From: Actinomycetes bacterium
Lineage (GTDB): Bacteria > Actinomycetota > Coriobacteriia > WRKU01
Length of the DNA: 8,080 nucleotides
Assembly (NCBI GenBank): GCA_009781565.1
Contig: WQXV01000041.1
Location: 1 to 8,080 of the forward strand
Reading direction: 5' to 3'
Under the pieces are notes generated by a model that saw nothing but the letters and a program-made list of their open reading frames with translations, did not search any database and was not told where the DNA came from. The translations under genes were made by a program, and so were the position numbers. Below, piece by piece: positions 6,294 to 8,080 of this stretch (its first letter is position 1; each line of letters starts with the position of its first letter).

Positions 6294-6665
6294 ATGCCGA
6301 CTATTAACCAGTTGGTCCGCAAGGGCCGCAAGGCAAGCGTCGAGAAGAGCAAATCGCCCGCACTCAAGGGCAATCCCATGCGCCGTGGCGTATGCACGCG
6401 TGTCTACACCATTACTCCTAAAAAACCGAACTCAGCTCTGCGGAAGGTCGCCCGTGTGCGTCTGACCAACGGGCAAGAGGTCACCGCATATATTCCCGGC
6501 ATCGGCCATAACCTGCAGGAGCACTCGATCGTGCTCGTCCGTGGTGGTCGTGTCAAAGACCTTCCCGGTGTGCGCTACAAGATCGTCCGTGGCGCCTTGG
6601 ATGCGGCAAGCGTTGCCGATCGCAAGCAATCACGCAGCCGCTACGGCGCGAAGAAGGAGAGCTAA
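6294..6665 (+). CDS. rpsL: 30S ribosomal protein S12
   Basis: The 123-residue protein of the ribosomal decoding site. It is full length and matches S12 throughout: [13 protein letters not shown] at the start, [39 protein letters not shown], and the C-terminal [10 protein letters not shown]. Lys43 and Lys88, where substitutions commonly give streptomycin resistance, are unchanged, so the sequence predicts the sensitive state at these sites. Asp89, the residue that RimO methylthiolates in some bacteria, is present. The ATG is set by the S12 N-terminus and by GAAAGGAAG at 6279-6287, six bases upstream; the frame is open further upstream but that part does not resemble S12. It is the first gene of the str operon, with one base between its stop and rpsG. 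Confidence 0.98.
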   Translation: MPTINQLVRKGRKASVEKSKSPALKGNPMRRGVCTRVYTITPKKPNSALRKVARVRLTNGQEVTAYIPGIGHNLQEHSIVLVRGGRVKDLPGVRYKIVRGALDAASVADRKQSRSRYGAKKES

Positions 6666-6666
6666 T

Positions 6667-7137
6667 ATGCCACGTCGCAGCACCCCTGAGCGTCGCGAGA
6701 TCGTTCCGGACGCAAAATACAACAATCGCCTGGTCACCCAGCTTATCAACAAGATATTGTGGGATGGCAAGAAATCTATTGCCGAGTCCATCGTCTACGG
6801 TGCGTTCGATATCGTCGAGCAAAAGACCGACGAGGACCCTCTAAGCGTCTTCAAAAAGGCTATGGATAATGTAAAACCGCAGATAGAGGTACGTCCCAAG
6901 CGTGTGGGTGGCTCGACCTATCAGGTACCGGTCGAGGTCAATTCACGTCGCTCGACTACTCTGGGAATCCGCTGGATCGTCGGTCACAGCCGTGAGCGCA
7001 AAGAGCACACGATGGCCGAGCGTCTGGCTGCAGAGATCATGGATGCTGCCAACGAGACCGGAAACTCGGTCAAGAAGCGCGAAGATGTCTTTAGAATGGC
7101 CGAAGCGAACCGTGCGTTCTCGCACTATCGCTGGTAA
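6667..7137 (+). CDS. rpsG: 30S ribosomal protein S7
   Basis: A 156-residue S7, the usual bacterial length. S7 binds the 3' major domain of 16S rRNA, nucleates assembly of the 30S head and contacts tRNA at the E site. Typical stretches are [62 protein letters not shown] and the end NRAFSHYRW. The ATG begins one base after the rpsL stop, and AAGGAG at 6654-6659 inside the rpsL 3' end is its ribosome binding site, so the two are probably translationally coupled. In E. coli S7 represses its own operon; whether it does so here cannot be told. Confidence 0.98.
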   Translation: MPRRSTPERREIVPDAKYNNRLVTQLINKILWDGKKSIAESIVYGAFDIVEQKTDEDPLSVFKKAMDNVKPQIEVRPKRVGGSTYQVPVEVNSRRSTTLGIRWIVGHSRERKEHTMAERLAAEIMDAANETGNSVKKREDVFRMAEANRAFSHYRW

Positions 7138-7148
7138 GGATCTGGTTC

Positions 7149-8080
<932 letters not shown>

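Noticed and set aside
6294..6665. Streptomycin-resistance allele of rpsL
   Set aside because: Lys43 and Lys88 are both wild type.

Overview
The window looks like a piece of an actinobacterial chromosome, most plausibly from the class Coriobacteriia. The S12 and S7 proteins are of bacterial type, and the S12 tail (ending SRYGAKKES) resembles actinobacterial S12. The GC content is moderate. The 5' end carries a Gram-positive sortase-type surface protein. The B12/radical-SAM plus amidohydrolase pair in front of rpsL also recalls coriobacterial genomes, but that is memory, not a search result.

Layout: (1) Bases 1-488 hold the 3' end of a plus-strand gene for a sortase-anchored surface protein with a Cna-B/DUF7601-like repeat. 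(2) A strong hairpin at 519-548 lies between this gene and a converging minus-strand pair. (3) The minus-strand pair (read from 2831 down to 563) is a GtrB/DPM1-like GT2 glycosyltransferase followed, with a 17-nt overlap, by a polytopic membrane protein. Together they look like a polyprenyl-phosphate-sugar system that decorates the cell surface. The glycosyltransferase appears to be transcribed leaderlessly from a perfect TATAAT box. (4) A divergent plus-strand pair (2930-6081), joined by an ATGA overlap, encodes a B12-binding/radical SAM protein (Ta0216-like) and a metal-dependent amidohydrolase of the SAH/MTA/aminofutalosine deaminase type. (5) A 212-bp gap holds a tandem 10-bp repeat, a good -35/-10 promoter and a structured leader. 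(6) The str operon follows: rpsL, rpsG and the first 310 codons of fusA, which runs off the window end.

Functionally, the left third is cell-envelope biology and the right quarter is core translation. The least understood part is the middle pair. A B12-dependent radical SAM enzyme tightly coupled to an amidohydrolase suggests a short biosynthetic or salvage pathway whose product is not known to me. The amidohydrolase has Gly where deaminases of this fold keep an HxxE glutamate, so its reaction should not be assumed.

I see no tRNA, rRNA, CRISPR array, insertion sequence or attachment site.
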